A stretch of DNA of 64,000 bases from assembly GCA_014843695.1 (NCBI GenBank), contig CM026403.1:42188572-42252571 (forward strand), read 5' to 3'. This document shows positions 25,331 to 39,000 of the stretch, in pieces (the first letter of the stretch is position 1; every line of letters begins with the position of its first letter). The DNA comes from Archivesica marissinica. Lineage: Eukaryota > Mollusca > Bivalvia > Venerida > Vesicomyidae. The translations under genes and the position numbers were made by a program. The notes beneath the pieces were generated by a model that saw nothing but the letters and a program-made list of their open reading frames with translations, searched no databases and was not told the DNA's origin.

Positions 25331-26110
25331 TCAAATAGAAAGATGGATGTCAGTGGCACGTAAAGCAGTAAATATTGCTGATGAATGGTCATGATTATAG
25401 TACGTAGATATTGTGTGGCACAAAGACTGGGAACGAGGAAATACCTGCCATTTATTCGTAAACAACATCAATGCATCAATTTCCTGTTGTATATAATTAT
25501 ATACTCTTTATTTCCCTCGACATACAAGGACTACAATTTAATGAACATAAATTTACATATGAAATTTAAGCAATGCATGACTATAATATAAATTGTTTGT
25601 TTGAACAATGTTAAATTACAATGTTATGCTGCAGTAGATAATTACATTATTGCATAAGAATAAGCTACTTGTGAATAGGCCATGAACAATTATCGTGTTA
25701 CAATTCAAACTATCTATGAGTTTAGTGTAATGTCCATATAGGTTCCACACACATATATATGTCACCGGCATAATTCACTTAGAACTTATTTAACTACCAA
25801 GACATTTACTGAGAATGATGCATGTAATGATGCAATCATTTTGTTTATGATATCTTAATAATTAAAACACATGTAATATCGCTGCCTGTCCAAATGCTTG
25901 TACACCGAGAAACATTGTAAACGTAATGTTGCTAAGAGGCTCACTAGCAGTTCTAAGTGAACAGTATATATCGCGTCTTCATCCGCACATTCTGTCCTTC
26001 TAGGGTTCAAGGACATTATAAATATCGCTTCCCACGTGACCCAACGATTCATTAATGAAATGGTGTTTATTTCCAGTATTGCAAATTCATGCAGACTGGG
26101 CGTGCTTGGA
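25331..26110. other. Intronic AT-rich DNA, nothing identified
   Basis: No exon, RNA gene or repeat that I can support. Short open frames here lack coding character. Confidence 0.5.
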
Positions 26111-26829
26111 CATATTGTCCCATGACGTAATATCCATAATGTTACATATTGTCCCATAACGTAATATCCATAATGTTACATATTGTCCCATAACGTAATA
26201 TCCATAATGTTACATATAGTCCCATAACGTAATATCCATAATGTTACATATTGTCGCATGACGTAATATCCATAATGTAACATATTGTCGCATGACGTAA
26301 TATCCATAATGTAACATATTGTCCCATAACGTAATATCCATAATGTAACATATTGTCCCATAACGTAATATCCATAATGTAACATATTGTCGCATAACGT
26401 AATATCCATAATGTAACATATTGTCCCATAATGTAATATCCATAATGTTACATATTGTCCCATAACGTAATATCCATAATGTTACATATTGTCCCATAAC
26501 GTAATATCCATAATGTTACATATTGTCCCATGACGTAATATCCATAATGTTACATATAGTCGCATGACGTAATATCCATAATGTAACATATTGTCCCATA
26601 ACGTAATATCCATAATGTAACATATTGTCCCATAACGTAATATCCATAATGTAACATATTGTCCCATAACGTAATATCCATAATGTTACATATAGTCCCA
26701 TAACGTAATATCCATAATGTAACATATTGTCCCATAACGTAATATCCATAATGTAACATATTGTCCCATGACGTAATATCCATAATGTAACATATTGTCC
26801 CATGACGTAATATCCATAATGTCACATAT
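26111..26829. repeat. 34-bp minisatellite, about 21 copies
   Basis: The unit is CATATTGTCCCATAACGTAA then TATCCATAATGTTA (34 bp). Variable sites are CCCATAAC/CCCATGAC/CGCATGAC and TTACA/TAACA. Copies with CATGACGTAA contain TGACGTAA, a CREB/ATF-like sequence. Minus-strand frames of 60-105 residues (GQYVTLWILR-type) read the repeat. It ends 115 bp before exon 4. Confidence 0.95.
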
Positions 26830-26944
26830 GCTCCACACATTTGGAAAGAAGAACTATAGATGGTCAAACTTAATATATGAACTTCAAAACAGTTGATAAG
26901 AGTATGCTATTGTTAGATTTGCATGTTGTAACATTATATCCTAG

Positions 26945-27060
26945 ATCCGCTTCACGTCCTACACTGGCGGAAAACATAGCTTGGAGAACTTTGCCTATCT
27001 GCCAACAACAATCATGGATGTTGTGAACGGTACACCTGAATATGCACAATGGAACTACAG
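26945..27060 (+). CDS. Exon 4 of gene model (NFAYLPTTI / PEYAQWNYR block)
   Basis: The acceptor is ATTATATCCTAG and the donor CTACAG|GTAATA. The exon is 116 nt, starting in phase 0 and ending two bases into an Arg/Ser codon. It reads IRFTSYTGGKHSLENFAYLP then TTIMDVVNGTPEYAQWNY. This joins in frame to LDLQNK of exon 3. The exon is too short for routine ORF listing and has no ATG near its start. It is clearly coding by block conservation, as I recall the family, and by the clean splice sites. Confidence 0.85.
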
Positions 27061-27096
27061 GTAATATTACATGAACTGTTCTATCAATATGTCTGT

Positions 27097-29826
27097 ACCA
27101 CTTGTCGTATATGATGCAATGTTCTACTGCTTGGTGGTATATGGTGGCATGTTCTACTGCTTGTGGTATATGGTGGCATGTTCTACCGCTTGTCGTATAT
27201 GATGTAATGTTCTACCACTTGTGGTATATGGTGGCATGTTCTACTGCTTGTCGTATATGATGTAATGTTCTATCGCTTGTCGTATATGATGTAATGTTCT
27301 ACCGAGTGTGGTATATGGTGGCATGTTCTACCACTTGTCGTATATGATGTAATGTTCTACCGCTTGTCGTATATGATGTAATGTTCTACCGCTTGTGGTA
27401 TATGATGCAATGTTCTACCACTTGTGGTATATGATGTAATGTTCTACCGCTTGTCGTATATGATGTAATGTTCTACCGCTTGTGGTATATGATGTAATGT
27501 TCTACCACTTGTGGTATATGATGCAATGTTCTACCACTTGTGGTATATGATGTAATGTTCTACCACTTGTGGTATATGATGCAATGTTCTATCACGTGTG
27601 GTATATGATGCAATGTTCTACCACTTGTGGTATATGATGTAATGTTCTATCACGTGTGGTATATGATGTACTGTTCTACAACTTGTGGTATATGATGTAA
27701 TGTTCTATCATGTGTCGTATATGATGTAATGTTCTATCACTTGTGGTATATGATGCAATGTTCTATCACTTGTGGTATATGATGTAATGTGCTACCACTT
27801 GTGGTATATGATGCAATGTTCTATCACTTGTGGTATATGGTGGCATGTTCTATCACTTGTGGTATATGATGTAATGTTCTATCACTTGTCATATATGATG
27901 TATTGTTCTACCACGTGTGGTATATGATGTAATGTTCTACCACTTGTGGTATATGATGCAATGTTCTACCGCTTGTCGTATATGATGTAATGTTCTACCA
28001 CTTGTGGTATATGATGCAATGTTCTACCGCTTGTCGTATATGATGTAATGTTCTACCACTTGTGGTATATGATGCAATGTTCTATCACTTGTCGTATATG
28101 ATGTAATGTTCTACCACTTGTGGTATATGATGCAATGTTCTATCACTTGTGGTATATGATGTAATGTTCTATCACTTGTGGTATATGATGTAATGTTCTA
28201 TCATGTGTGGTATATGATATACTGTTCTATCACGTGTCATATATGATGTAATGTTCTACCACGTGTGGTATATGATGTAATGTTCTACCGCTTGTGGTAT
28301 ATGGTGGCATGTTATATCACTTGTGGTATATGATGTAATGTTCTATCGCTTGTGGTATATGATGTAATGTTCTACCGATTGTGGTATATGGTGGCATGTT
28401 CTATCACTTGTGGTATATGATGCAATGTTCTACCACTTGTGGTATATGATGCAATGTTCTATCACGTGTGGTATATGATGCAATGTTCTATCACGTGTCA
28501 TATATGATGTAATGTTCTACCACTTGTCGTATATGATGTAATGTTCTACCACTTGTCGTATATGATGCAATGTTCTATCACTTGTGGTATATGATGTAAT
28601 GTTCTACCACTTGTGGTATATGATGTAATGTTCTACCACTTGTGGTATATGATGTAATGTTCTATCACTTGTGGTATATGATGTAATGTTCTATCACATG
28701 TGGTATATGGGGGCATGTTCTATCATGTGTGGTATATGATGCAATGTTCTACCACTTGTGGTATATGATGTAATGTTCTACCACTTGTGGTATATGATGT
28801 AATGTTCTACCACTTGTGGTATATGATGTAATGTTCTATCACTTGTGGTATATGATGTAATGTTCTATCACTTGTGGTATATGATGCAATGTTCTACCAC
28901 TTGTGGTATATGATGTAATGTTCTATCACTTGTGGTATATGATGCAATGTTCTATCACGTGTCATATATGATGTAATGTTCTACCACGTGTGGTATATGA
29001 TGTAATGTTCTATCACATGTCGTATATGATGCAATGTTCTATCACTTGTGGTATATGATGTAATGTTCTATCACATGTCGTATATGATGCAATGTTCTAT
29101 CACTTGTGGTATATGATGTAATGTTCTATCACATGTCGTATATGATGCAATGTTCTATCACTTGTGGTATATGATGTAATGTTCTATCACATGTCGTATA
29201 TGATGCAATGTTCTATCACATGTGGTATATGGGGGCATGTTCTATCATGTGTGGTATATGATGCAATGTTCTATCATGTGTGGTATATGATGCAATATTC
29301 TACCACTTGTGGTATATGATGTAATGTTCTATCACGTGTCATATATGATGTAATGTTCTATCACTTGTCGTATATGATGTAATGTTCTACCACTTGTGGT
29401 ATATGATGTAATGTTCTATCACTTGTGGTATATGATGCAATGTTCTATCACGTGTCATATATGATGTAATGTTCTACCACGTGTGGTATATGATGTAATG
29501 TTCTATCACATGTCGTATATGATGCAATGTTCTATCACTTGTGGTATATGATGTAATGTTCTACCTCTTGTGGTATATGATGTAATGTTCTACCACTTGT
29601 GGTATATGATGTAATGTTCTATCGCTTGTGGTATATGGTGGCATGTTCTATCACGTGTAGTATATGATGTAATGTTCTACCACTTGTGGTATATGATGCA
29701 ATGTTCTATCACTTGTGGTATATGATGTAATGTTCTACCACTTGTGGTATATGATGTAATGTTCTATCACTTGTGGTATATGATGTAATGTTCTACCACT
29801 TGTGGTATATGATGCAATGTTCTACC
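27097..29826. repeat. 29-bp minisatellite with an internal palindrome, about 94 copies
   Basis: The unit is TGTTCTACCACTTGTGGTAT then ATGATGTAA (29 bp). At its centre TACCAC-TT-GTGGTA is a near-perfect inverted repeat. The variable core gives CACTTG, CACGTG, CATGTG or CACATG, all CANNTG (E-box-shaped). ATGATGTAA alternates with ATGATGCAA and ATGGTGGCA. The array begins about 36 bp after the exon 4 donor and fills the first part of intron 4. Confidence 0.95.
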
Positions 29827-30083
29827 GCTTGGTGGTATAGTGTTGCGTGTTTGACCGCTTGGTGGTATATGGTGACTTGTTCTACCGCTTGGTGGTATAT
29901 GGTTGCGTGTTCTACCGCTTGGTGGTATAGTGTTGCGTGTTCGACCGCTTGGTGGTATATGGTGACGTGTTCTACCGCTTGGTGGTATATGGTTGCCTGT
30001 TCGACTGCTTGGTGGTATATGGTGGCGTGTTCTACCGCTTGGTGGTATATGGTGACGTGTTCTATCCCTTGGTGGTATATTGT
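29827..30083. repeat. 30-bp variant of the 29-bp minisatellite
   Basis: Here the unit gains a G (TTCTACCGCTTGGTGGTATA then TGGTGACGTG, 30 bp), so the period becomes 10 codons and a 107-residue plus-strand frame stays open (STAWWYMVTC-type). This is a period effect. The sub-array joins directly onto the 69-bp array. Confidence 0.93.
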
Positions 30084-33000
30084 GGTAAAGTGTTGATGCA
30101 GAGCATCATGGCGCCGGAGTAAATGTTCTAGATGTAAGTCTCGATATTAACAAGTAACGGGTTGATGCAGAGCATCATGTCGCCGGAGTAATTGTTCTAG
30201 AGGTAAGTCTCGATATTAAACAGTAAAGGATACAGAGCATCATATCGCCGGAGTAAATGTTCTAGAGGTAAGTCTTGATATTAAACAGTAAAGGGTTGAT
30301 GCAGAGCATCATGGCGCCGGAGTAAATGTTCTAGAGGTAAGTCTTGATATTAAACAGTAAAGGGTTGATACAGAGCATCATATCGCCGGAGTAAATGTTC
30401 TAGAGGTAAGTCTTGATATTAAACAGTAAAAGTTGATGCAGAGCATCATGGCGCCGGAGTAAATGTTCTAGAGGTAAGTCTTGATATTAACAAGTAAAGG
30501 GTTGATGCAGAGCATCATGTCGCCGGAGTAAATGTTCTAGAGGTAAGTCTTGATATTAAACAGTAATGGGTTGATACAGAGCATCATATCGCCGGAGTAA
30601 ATGTTCTAGAGGTAAGTCTTGATATTAAACAGTAATGGGTTGATACAGAGCATCATATCGCCGGAGTAAATGTTCTAGATTTAAGTCTTGATATTAAACA
30701 GTAACGGGTTGATGCAGAGCATCATGGCGCCGGAGTAAATGTTCTAGAGGTAAGTCTTGATATTAAACAGTAAAGGGTTGATGCAGAGCATCATGGCGCC
30801 GGAGTAAATGTTCTAGAGGTAAGTCTTGATATTAAACAGTAAAGGGTTGATGCAGAGCATCATGACGCCGGAGTAAATGTTCTAGAGGTAAGTCTTGATA
30901 TTAAACAGTAAAGGGTTGATGCAGAGCATCATGGCGCCGGAGTAAATGTTCTAGATGTAAGTCTCGATATTAACAAGTAACGGGTTGATGCAGAGCATCA
31001 TGTCGCCGGAGTAATTGTTCTAGAGGTAAGTCTCGATATTAACAAGTAACGGGTTGATGCAGAGCATCATGGCGCCGGAGTAAATGTTCTAGATGTAAGT
31101 CTCGATATTAACAAGTAACGGGTTGATGCAGAGCATCATGTCGGCGGAGTAAATGTTCTAGAGGTAAGTCTTGATATTAAACAGTAAAGGGTTGATACAG
31201 AGCATCATATCGCCGGAGTAAATGTTCTAGAGGTAAGTCTTGATATTAAACAGTAAAGGGTTGATACAGAGCATCATATCGCCGGAGTAAATGTTCTAGA
31301 GGTAAGTCTTGATATTAAACAGTAAAGGGTTGATACAGAGCATCATATCGCCGGAGTAAATGTTCTAGAGGTAAGTCTTGATATTAAACAGTAAAGGGTT
31401 GATGCAGAGCATCATGGCGCCGGAGTAAATGTTCTAGAGGTAAGTCTTGATATTAAACAGTAAAGGGTTGATGCAGAGCATCATGGCGCCGGAGTAAATG
31501 TTCTAGAGGTAAGTCTTGATATTAAACAGTAAAGGGTTGATGCAGAGCATCATATCGCCGGAGTAAATGTTCTAGAGGTAAGTCTTGATATTAAACAGTA
31601 AAGGGTTGATGCAGAGCATCATGTCGCCGGAGTAAATGTTCTAGAGGTAAGTCTTGATATTAAACAGTAAAGGGTTGATGCAGAGCATCATATCGCCGGA
31701 GTAAATGTTCTAGAGGTAAGTCTTGATATTAAACAGTAAAGGGTTGATGCAGAGCATCATGGCGCCGGAGTAAATGTTCTAGAGGTAAGTCTTGATATTA
31801 AACAGTAAAGGGTTGATGCAGAGCATCATGTCGCCGGAGTAAATGTTCTAGAGGTAAGTCTTGATATTAAACAGTAAAGGGTTGATGCAGAGCATCATGG
31901 CGCCGGAGTAAATGTTCTAGAGGTAAGTCTTGATATTAAACAGTAAAGGGTTGATACAGAGCATCATATCGCCGGAGTAAATGTTCTAGAGGTAAGTCTT
32001 GATATTAAACAGTAAAGGGTTGATACAGAGCATCATATCGCCGGAGTAAATGTTCTAGAGGTAAGTCTTGATATTAAACAGTAAAGGGTTGATGCAGAGC
32101 ATCATGTCGCCGGAGTAAATGTTCTAGAGGTAAGTCTTGATATTAAACAGTAAGGGTTGATGCAGAGCATCATACGCCGGAGTAAATGTTCTAGAGGTAA
32201 GTCTTGATATTAAACAGTAAAGGGTTGATGCAGAGCATCATGGGCCGGAGTAAATGTTCTAGATGTAAGTCTCGATATTAACAAGTAACGGGTTGATGCA
32301 GAGCATCATGTCGCCGGAGTAATTGTTCTAGAGGTAAGTCTCGATATTAACAGTAAGGTTGATACAGAGTATCATACCGCCGGAGTAAATGTCTAGAGGT
32401 AAGTCTTGATATTAAACAGTAAAGGGTTGATACAGAGCATCATGTCGGCGGAGTAAATGTTCTAGAGGTAAGTCTCGATATTAAACAGTAAAGGGTTGAT
32501 ACAGAGCATCATGCGCCGGAGTAAATGTTCTAGAGGTAAGTCTTGATATTAAACAGTAAAGGGTTGATGCAGAGCATCATGGTGCCGGAGTAAATGTTCT
32601 AGAGGTAAGTCTTGATATTAAACAGTAAAGGGTTGATGCAGAGCATCATATCGCCGGAGTAAATGTTCTAGAGGTAAGTCTTGATATTAAACAGTAAAGG
32701 GTTGATGCAGAGCATCATGACGCCGGAGTAAATGTTCTAGAGGTAAGTCTTGATATTAAACAGTAAAGGGTTGATGCAGAGCATCATGACGCCGGAGTAA
32801 ATGTTCTAGAGGTAAGTCTTGATATTAAACAGTAAAGGGTTGATGCAGAGCATCATGGCGCCGGAGTAAATGTTCTAGATGTAAGTCTCGATATTAACAA
32901 GTAACGGGTTGATGCAGAGCATCATGTCGCCGGAGTAATTGTTCTAGAGGTAAGTCTCGATATTAACAAGTAACTGGTTGATACAGAGTATCATACCGCC

Positions 33001-36000
33001 GGAGTAAATGATCTAGAGGTAAGTCTTGATATTAAACAGTAAAGGGTTGATGCAGAGCATCATGTCGGCGGAGTAAATGTTCTAGAGGTAAGTCTTGATA
33101 TTAAACAGTAAAGGGTTGATGCAGAGCATCATGGCGCCGGAGTAAATGTTCTAGATGTAAGTCTCGATATTAACAAGTAACGGGTTGATGCAGAGCATCA
33201 TGTCGCCGGAGTAATTGTTCTAGAGGTAAGTCTCGATATTAACAAGTAACTGGTTGATACAGAGTATCATACCGCCGGAGTAAATGATCTAGAGGTAAGT
33301 CTTGATATTAAACAGTAAAGGGTTGATACAGAGCATCATGTCGGCAGAGTAAATGTTCTAGAGGTAAGTCTCGATATTAAACAGTAAAGGGTTGATGCAG
33401 AGCATCATGTCGCCGGAGTAAATGTTCTAGAGGTAAGTCTTGATATTAAACAGTAAAGGGTTGATGCAGAGCATCATATCGCCGGAGTAAATGTTCTAGA
33501 GGTAAGTCTTGATATTAAACAGTAAAGGGTTGATACAGAGCATCATATCGCCGGAGTAAATGTTCTAGAGGTAAGTCTTGATATTAAACAGTAAAGGGTT
33601 GATGCAGAGCATCATGGCGCCGGAGTAAATGTTCTAGAGGTAAGTCTTGATATTAAACAGTAAAGGGTTGATGCAGAGCATCATGGCGCCGGAGTAAATG
33701 TTCTAGATGTAAGTCTCGATATTAACAAGTAACGGGTTGATGCAGAGCATCATGTCGCCGGAGTAATTGTTCTAGAGGTAAGTCTCGATATTAACAAGTA
33801 ACTGGTTGATACAGAGTATCATACCGCCGGAGTAAATGATCTAGAGGTAAGTCTTGATATTAAACAGTAAAGGGTTGATTCAGAGCATCATGTCGGCGGA
33901 GTAAATGTTCTAGAGGTAAGTCTTGATATTAAACAGTAAAGGGTTGATGCAGAGCATCATGGCGCCGGAGTAAATGTTCTAGATGTAAGTCTCGATATTA
34001 ACAAGTAACGGGTTGATGCAGAGCATCATGTCGCCGGAGTAATTGTTCTAGAGGTAAGTCTCGATATTAACAAGTAACTGGTTGATACAGAGTATCATAC
34101 CGCCGGAGTAAATGATCTAGAGGTAAGTCTTGATATTAAACAGTAAAGGGTTGATACAGAGCATCATGTCGGCAGAGTAAATGTTCTAGAGGTAAGTCTC
34201 GATATTAAACAGTAACGGGTTGATGCAGAGCATCATGGCGCCGGAGTAAATGTTCTAGAGGTAAGTCTTGATATTAAACAGTAAAGGGTTGATGCAGAGC
34301 ATCATATCGCCGGAGTAAATGTTCTAGAGGTAAGTCTTGATATTAAACAGTAAAGGGTTGATGCAGAGCATCATGTCGCCGGAGTAAATGTTCTAGAGGT
34401 AAGTCTTGATATTAAACAGTAAAGGGTTGATGCAGAGCATCATGGCGCCGGAGTAAATGTTCTAGAGGTAAGTCTTGATATTAAACAGTAAAGGGTTGAT
34501 GCAGAGCATCATGGCGCCGGAGTAAATGTTCTAGATGTAAGTCTCGATATTAACAAGTAACGGGTTGATGCAGAGCATCATGTCGCCGGAGTAATTGTTC
34601 TAGAGGTAAGTCTCGATATTAACAAGTAACTGGTTGATACAGAGTATCATACCGCCGGAGTAAATGATCTAGAGGTAAGTCTTGATATTAAACAGTAAAG
34701 GGTTGATTCAGAGCATCATGTCGGCGGAGTAAATGTTCTAGAGGTAAGTCTTGATATTAAACAGTAAAGGATACAGAGCATCATATCGCCGGAGTAAATG
34801 TTCTAGAGGTAAGTCTTGATATTAAACAGTAACGGGTTGATGCAGAGCATCATGTCGCCGGAGTAAATGTTCTAGAGGTAAGTCTTGATATTAAACAGTA
34901 AAGGGTTGATACAGAGCATCATATCGCCGGAGTAAATGTTCTAGAGGTAAGTCTTGATATTAAACAGTAAAGGGTTGATGCAGAGCATCATGTCGCCGGA
35001 GTAAATGTTCTAGAGGTAAGTCTTGATATTAAACAGTAAAGGGTTGATACAGAGCATCATATCGCCGGAGTAAATGTTCTAGAGGTAAGTCTTGATATTA
35101 AACAGTAAAGGGTTGATGCAGAGCATCATGGCGCCGGAGTAAATGTTCTAGAGGTAAGTCTTGATATTAAACAGTAAAGGGTTGATGCAGAGCATCATGG
35201 CGCCGGAGTAAATGTTCTAGATGTAAGTCTCGATATTAACAAGTAACGGGTTGATGCAGAGCATCATGTCGCCGGAGTAATTGTTCTAGAGGTAAGTCTC
35301 GATATTAACAAGTAACTGGTTGATACAGAGTATCATACCGCCGGAGTAAATGATCTAGAGGTAAGTCTTGATATTAAACAGTAAAGGGTTGATACAGAGC
35401 ATCATGTCGGCAGAGTAAATGTTCTAGAGGTAAGTCTCGATTTTAACAAGTAACGGGTTGATACAGAGCATCATGTCGGCGGAGTAAATGTTCTAGAGGT
35501 AAGTCTTGATATTAAACAGTAAAGGATACAGAGCATCATATCGCCGGAGTAAATGTTCTAGAGGTAAGTCTTGATATTAAACAGTAAAGGGTTGATGCAG
35601 AGCATCATATCGCCGGAGTAAATGTTCTAGAGGTAAGTCTTGATATTAAACAGTAAAGGGTTGATGCAGAGCATCATGTCGCCGGAGTAAATGTTCTAGA
35701 GGTAAGTCTTGATATTAAACAGTAAAGGGTTGATACAGAGCATCATGTCGCCGGAGTAAATGTTCTAGAGGTAAGTCTTGATATTAAACAGTAAAGGGTT
35801 GATGCAGAGCATCATGGCGCCGGAGTAAATGTTCTAGAGGTAAGTCTTGATATTAAACAGTAAAGGGTTGATGCAGAGCATCATGGCGCCGGAGTAAATG
35901 TTCTAGATGTAAGTCTCGATATTAACAAGTAACGGGTTGATGCAGAGCATCATGTCGCCGGAGTAAATGTTCTAGAGGTAAGTCTTGATATTAAACAGTA

Positions 36001-39000
36001 AAGGGTTGATACAGAGAATCATGTCGCCGGATTAAATGTTTTAGAGGTAAGTCTTGATATTAAACAGTAAAGGGTTGATACAGAGCATCATATCGCCGGA
36101 GTAAATGTTCTAGAGGTAAGTCTTGATATTAAACAGTAAAGGATACAGAGCATCATATCGCCGGAGTAAATGTTCTAGAGGTAAGTCTTGATATTAAACA
36201 GTAAAGGGTTGATGCAGAGCATCATGGCGCCGGAGTAAATGTTCTAGAGGTAAGTCTTGATATTAAACAGTAAAGGGTTGATACAGAGCATCATATCGCC
36301 GGAGTAAATGTTCTAGAGGTAAGTCTTGATATTAAACAGTAAAGGGTTGATGCAGAGCATCATGGCGCCGGAGTAAATGTTCTAGAGGTAAGTCTTGATA
36401 TTAAACAGTAAAGGGTTGATGCAGAGCATCATGGCGCCGGATTAAATGTTCTAGAGGTAAGTCTTGATATTAAACAGTAAAGGGTTGATGCAGAGCATCA
36501 TATCGCCAGAGTAAATGTTCTAGAGGTAAGTCTTGATATTAAACAGTAAAGGGTTGATGCAGAGCATCATGGCGCCGGATTAAATGTTCTAGAGGTAAGT
36601 ATTGATATTAAACAGTAAAGGGTTGATGCAGAGCATCATATCGCCGGAGTAAATGTTCTAGATGTAAGTCACGATATTAACGAGTAACGGGTTGATGCAG
36701 AGCATCATGTCGGCGGAGTAAATGTTCTAGAGGTAAGTCTTGATATTAAACAGTAAAGGATACAGAGCATCATGGCGCCGGAATAAATGTTCTAGAGGTA
36801 AGTCTTGATATTAAACAGTAACGGGTTGATGCAGAGCATCATGGTGCCGGATTAAATGTTCTAGAGGTAAGTCTTGATATTAAACAGTAAAGGGTTGATG
36901 CAGAGCATCATATCGCCGGAGTAAATGTTCTAGAGGTAAGTCTTGATATTAAACAGTAAAGGGTTGATGCAGAGGATCATGTCGCCGGAGTAAATGTTCT
37001 AGAGGTAAGTCTTGATATTAAACAGTAAAGGGTTGATACAGAGCATCATATCGCCGGAGTAAATGTTCTAGAGGTAAGTCTTGATATTAAACAGTAAAGG
37101 GTTGATGCAGAGCATCATGGTGCCGGATTAAATGTTCTAGAGGTAAGTCTTGATATTAAACAGTAAAGGGTTGATGCAGAGCATCATATCGCCGGAGTAA
37201 ATGTTCTAGAGGTAAGTCTTGATATTAAACAGTAAAGGGTTGATGCAGAGGATCATGTCGCCGGAGTAAATGTTCTAGAGGTAAGTCTTGATATTAAACA
37301 GTAAAGGGTTGATACAGAGCATCATATCGCCGGAGTAAATGTTCTAGAGGTAAGTCTTGATATTAAACAGTAAAGGGTTGATGCAGAGCATCATGTCGCC
37401 GGAGTAAATGTTCTAGAGGTAAGTCTCGATATTAACAAGTAAAGGATGCAGAGCATCATGTCGCCGGAGTAATTGTTCTAGAGGTAAGTCTCGATATTAA
37501 ACAGTAACGGGTTGATGCAGAGGATATGTCGCCGGAGTAAATGTTCTAGAGGTAAGTCTTGATATTAAACAGTAAAGGGTTGATGCAGAGCATCATATCG
37601 CCGGAGTAAATGTTCTAGATGTAAGTCACGATATTAACGAGTAACGGGTTGATGCAGAGCATCATGTCACCGGAGTAAATGTTCTAGAGGTAAGTCTTGA
37701 TATTAACGAATAACGGGTTGATGCAGAGCATCATGGCACAGGAGTAAATGTTCTAGAGGTACATCTCGATATTAAAGAGTAATGGGTTGATACATAGCAT
37801 CATGTCGCCGGAGTAAATGTTTTAGAGGTAAGTCTCGATATTAAAGATTAATGGGTTGATGCAGAGCATCATGTCGCCGGAGTAAATGTTCTAGAGGTAA
37901 GTCTTGATATTAAACAGTAAAGGGTTGATGCAGAGCATCATGGCGCCGGAGTAAATGTTCTAGAGGTAAGTCTTGATATTAAACAGTAAAGGGTTGATAC
38001 AGAGCATCATATCGCCGGAGTAAATGTTCTAGAGGTAAGTCTTGATATTAAACAGTAAAGGGTTGATGCAGAGCATCATGGTGCCGGATTAAATGTTCTA
38101 GAGGTAAGTCTTGATATTAAACAGTAAAGGGTTGATGCAGAGCATCATATCGCCGGAGTAAATGTTCTAGAGGTAAGTCTTGATATTAAACAGTAAAGGG
38201 TTGATGCAGAGCATCATGTCGCCGGAGTAAATGTTCTAGAGGTAAGTCTTGATATTAAACAGTAAAGGGTTGATACAGAGCATCATATCGCCGGAGTAAA
38301 TGTTCTAGAGGTAAGTCTTGATATTAAACAGTAAAGGGTTTATGCAGAGCATCATGGCGCCGGAGTAAATGTTCTAGAGTTAAGTCTTGATATTAAACAG
38401 TAAAGGGTTGATGCAGAGCATCATGACGCCGGAGTAAATGTTCTAGAGGTAAGTCTTGATATTAAACAGTAATGGGTTGATGCAGAGCATCATGGCGCCG
38501 GAGTAAATGTTCTAGATGTAAGTCTCGATATTAACAAGTAACGGGTTGATGCAGAGCATCATGTCGCCGGAGTAATTGTTCTAGAGGTAAGTCTCGATAT
38601 TAACAAGTAACTGGTTGATACAGAGTATCATACCGCCGGAGTAAATGATCTAGAGGTAAGTCTTGATATTAAACAGTAAAGGGTTGATACAGAGCATCAT
38701 GTCGGCGGAGTAAATGTTCTAGAGGTAAGTCTCGATTTTAACAAGTAACGGGTTGATACAGAGCATCATGTCGGCGGAGTAAATGTTCTAGAGGTAAGTC
38801 TTGATATTAAACAGTAAAGGATACAGAGCATCATATCGCCGGAGTAAATGTTCTAGAGGTAAGTCTTGATATTAAACAGTAATGGGTTGATACAGAGCAT
38901 CATATCGCCGGAGTAAATGTTCTAGAGGTAAGTCTTGATATTAAACAGTAAAGGGTTGATGCAGAGCATCATGGCGCCGGAGTAAATGTTCTAGAGGTAA

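Noticed and set aside
26176..26867. Minus-strand GQYVTLWILR repeat proteins
   Set aside because: Reading of the 34-bp minisatellite within an intron.
29773..30122. STAWWYMVTC repeat protein of 107 residues
   Set aside because: Opened only because the unit grew to 30 bp here. It lies in an intron, with no start or splice evidence.
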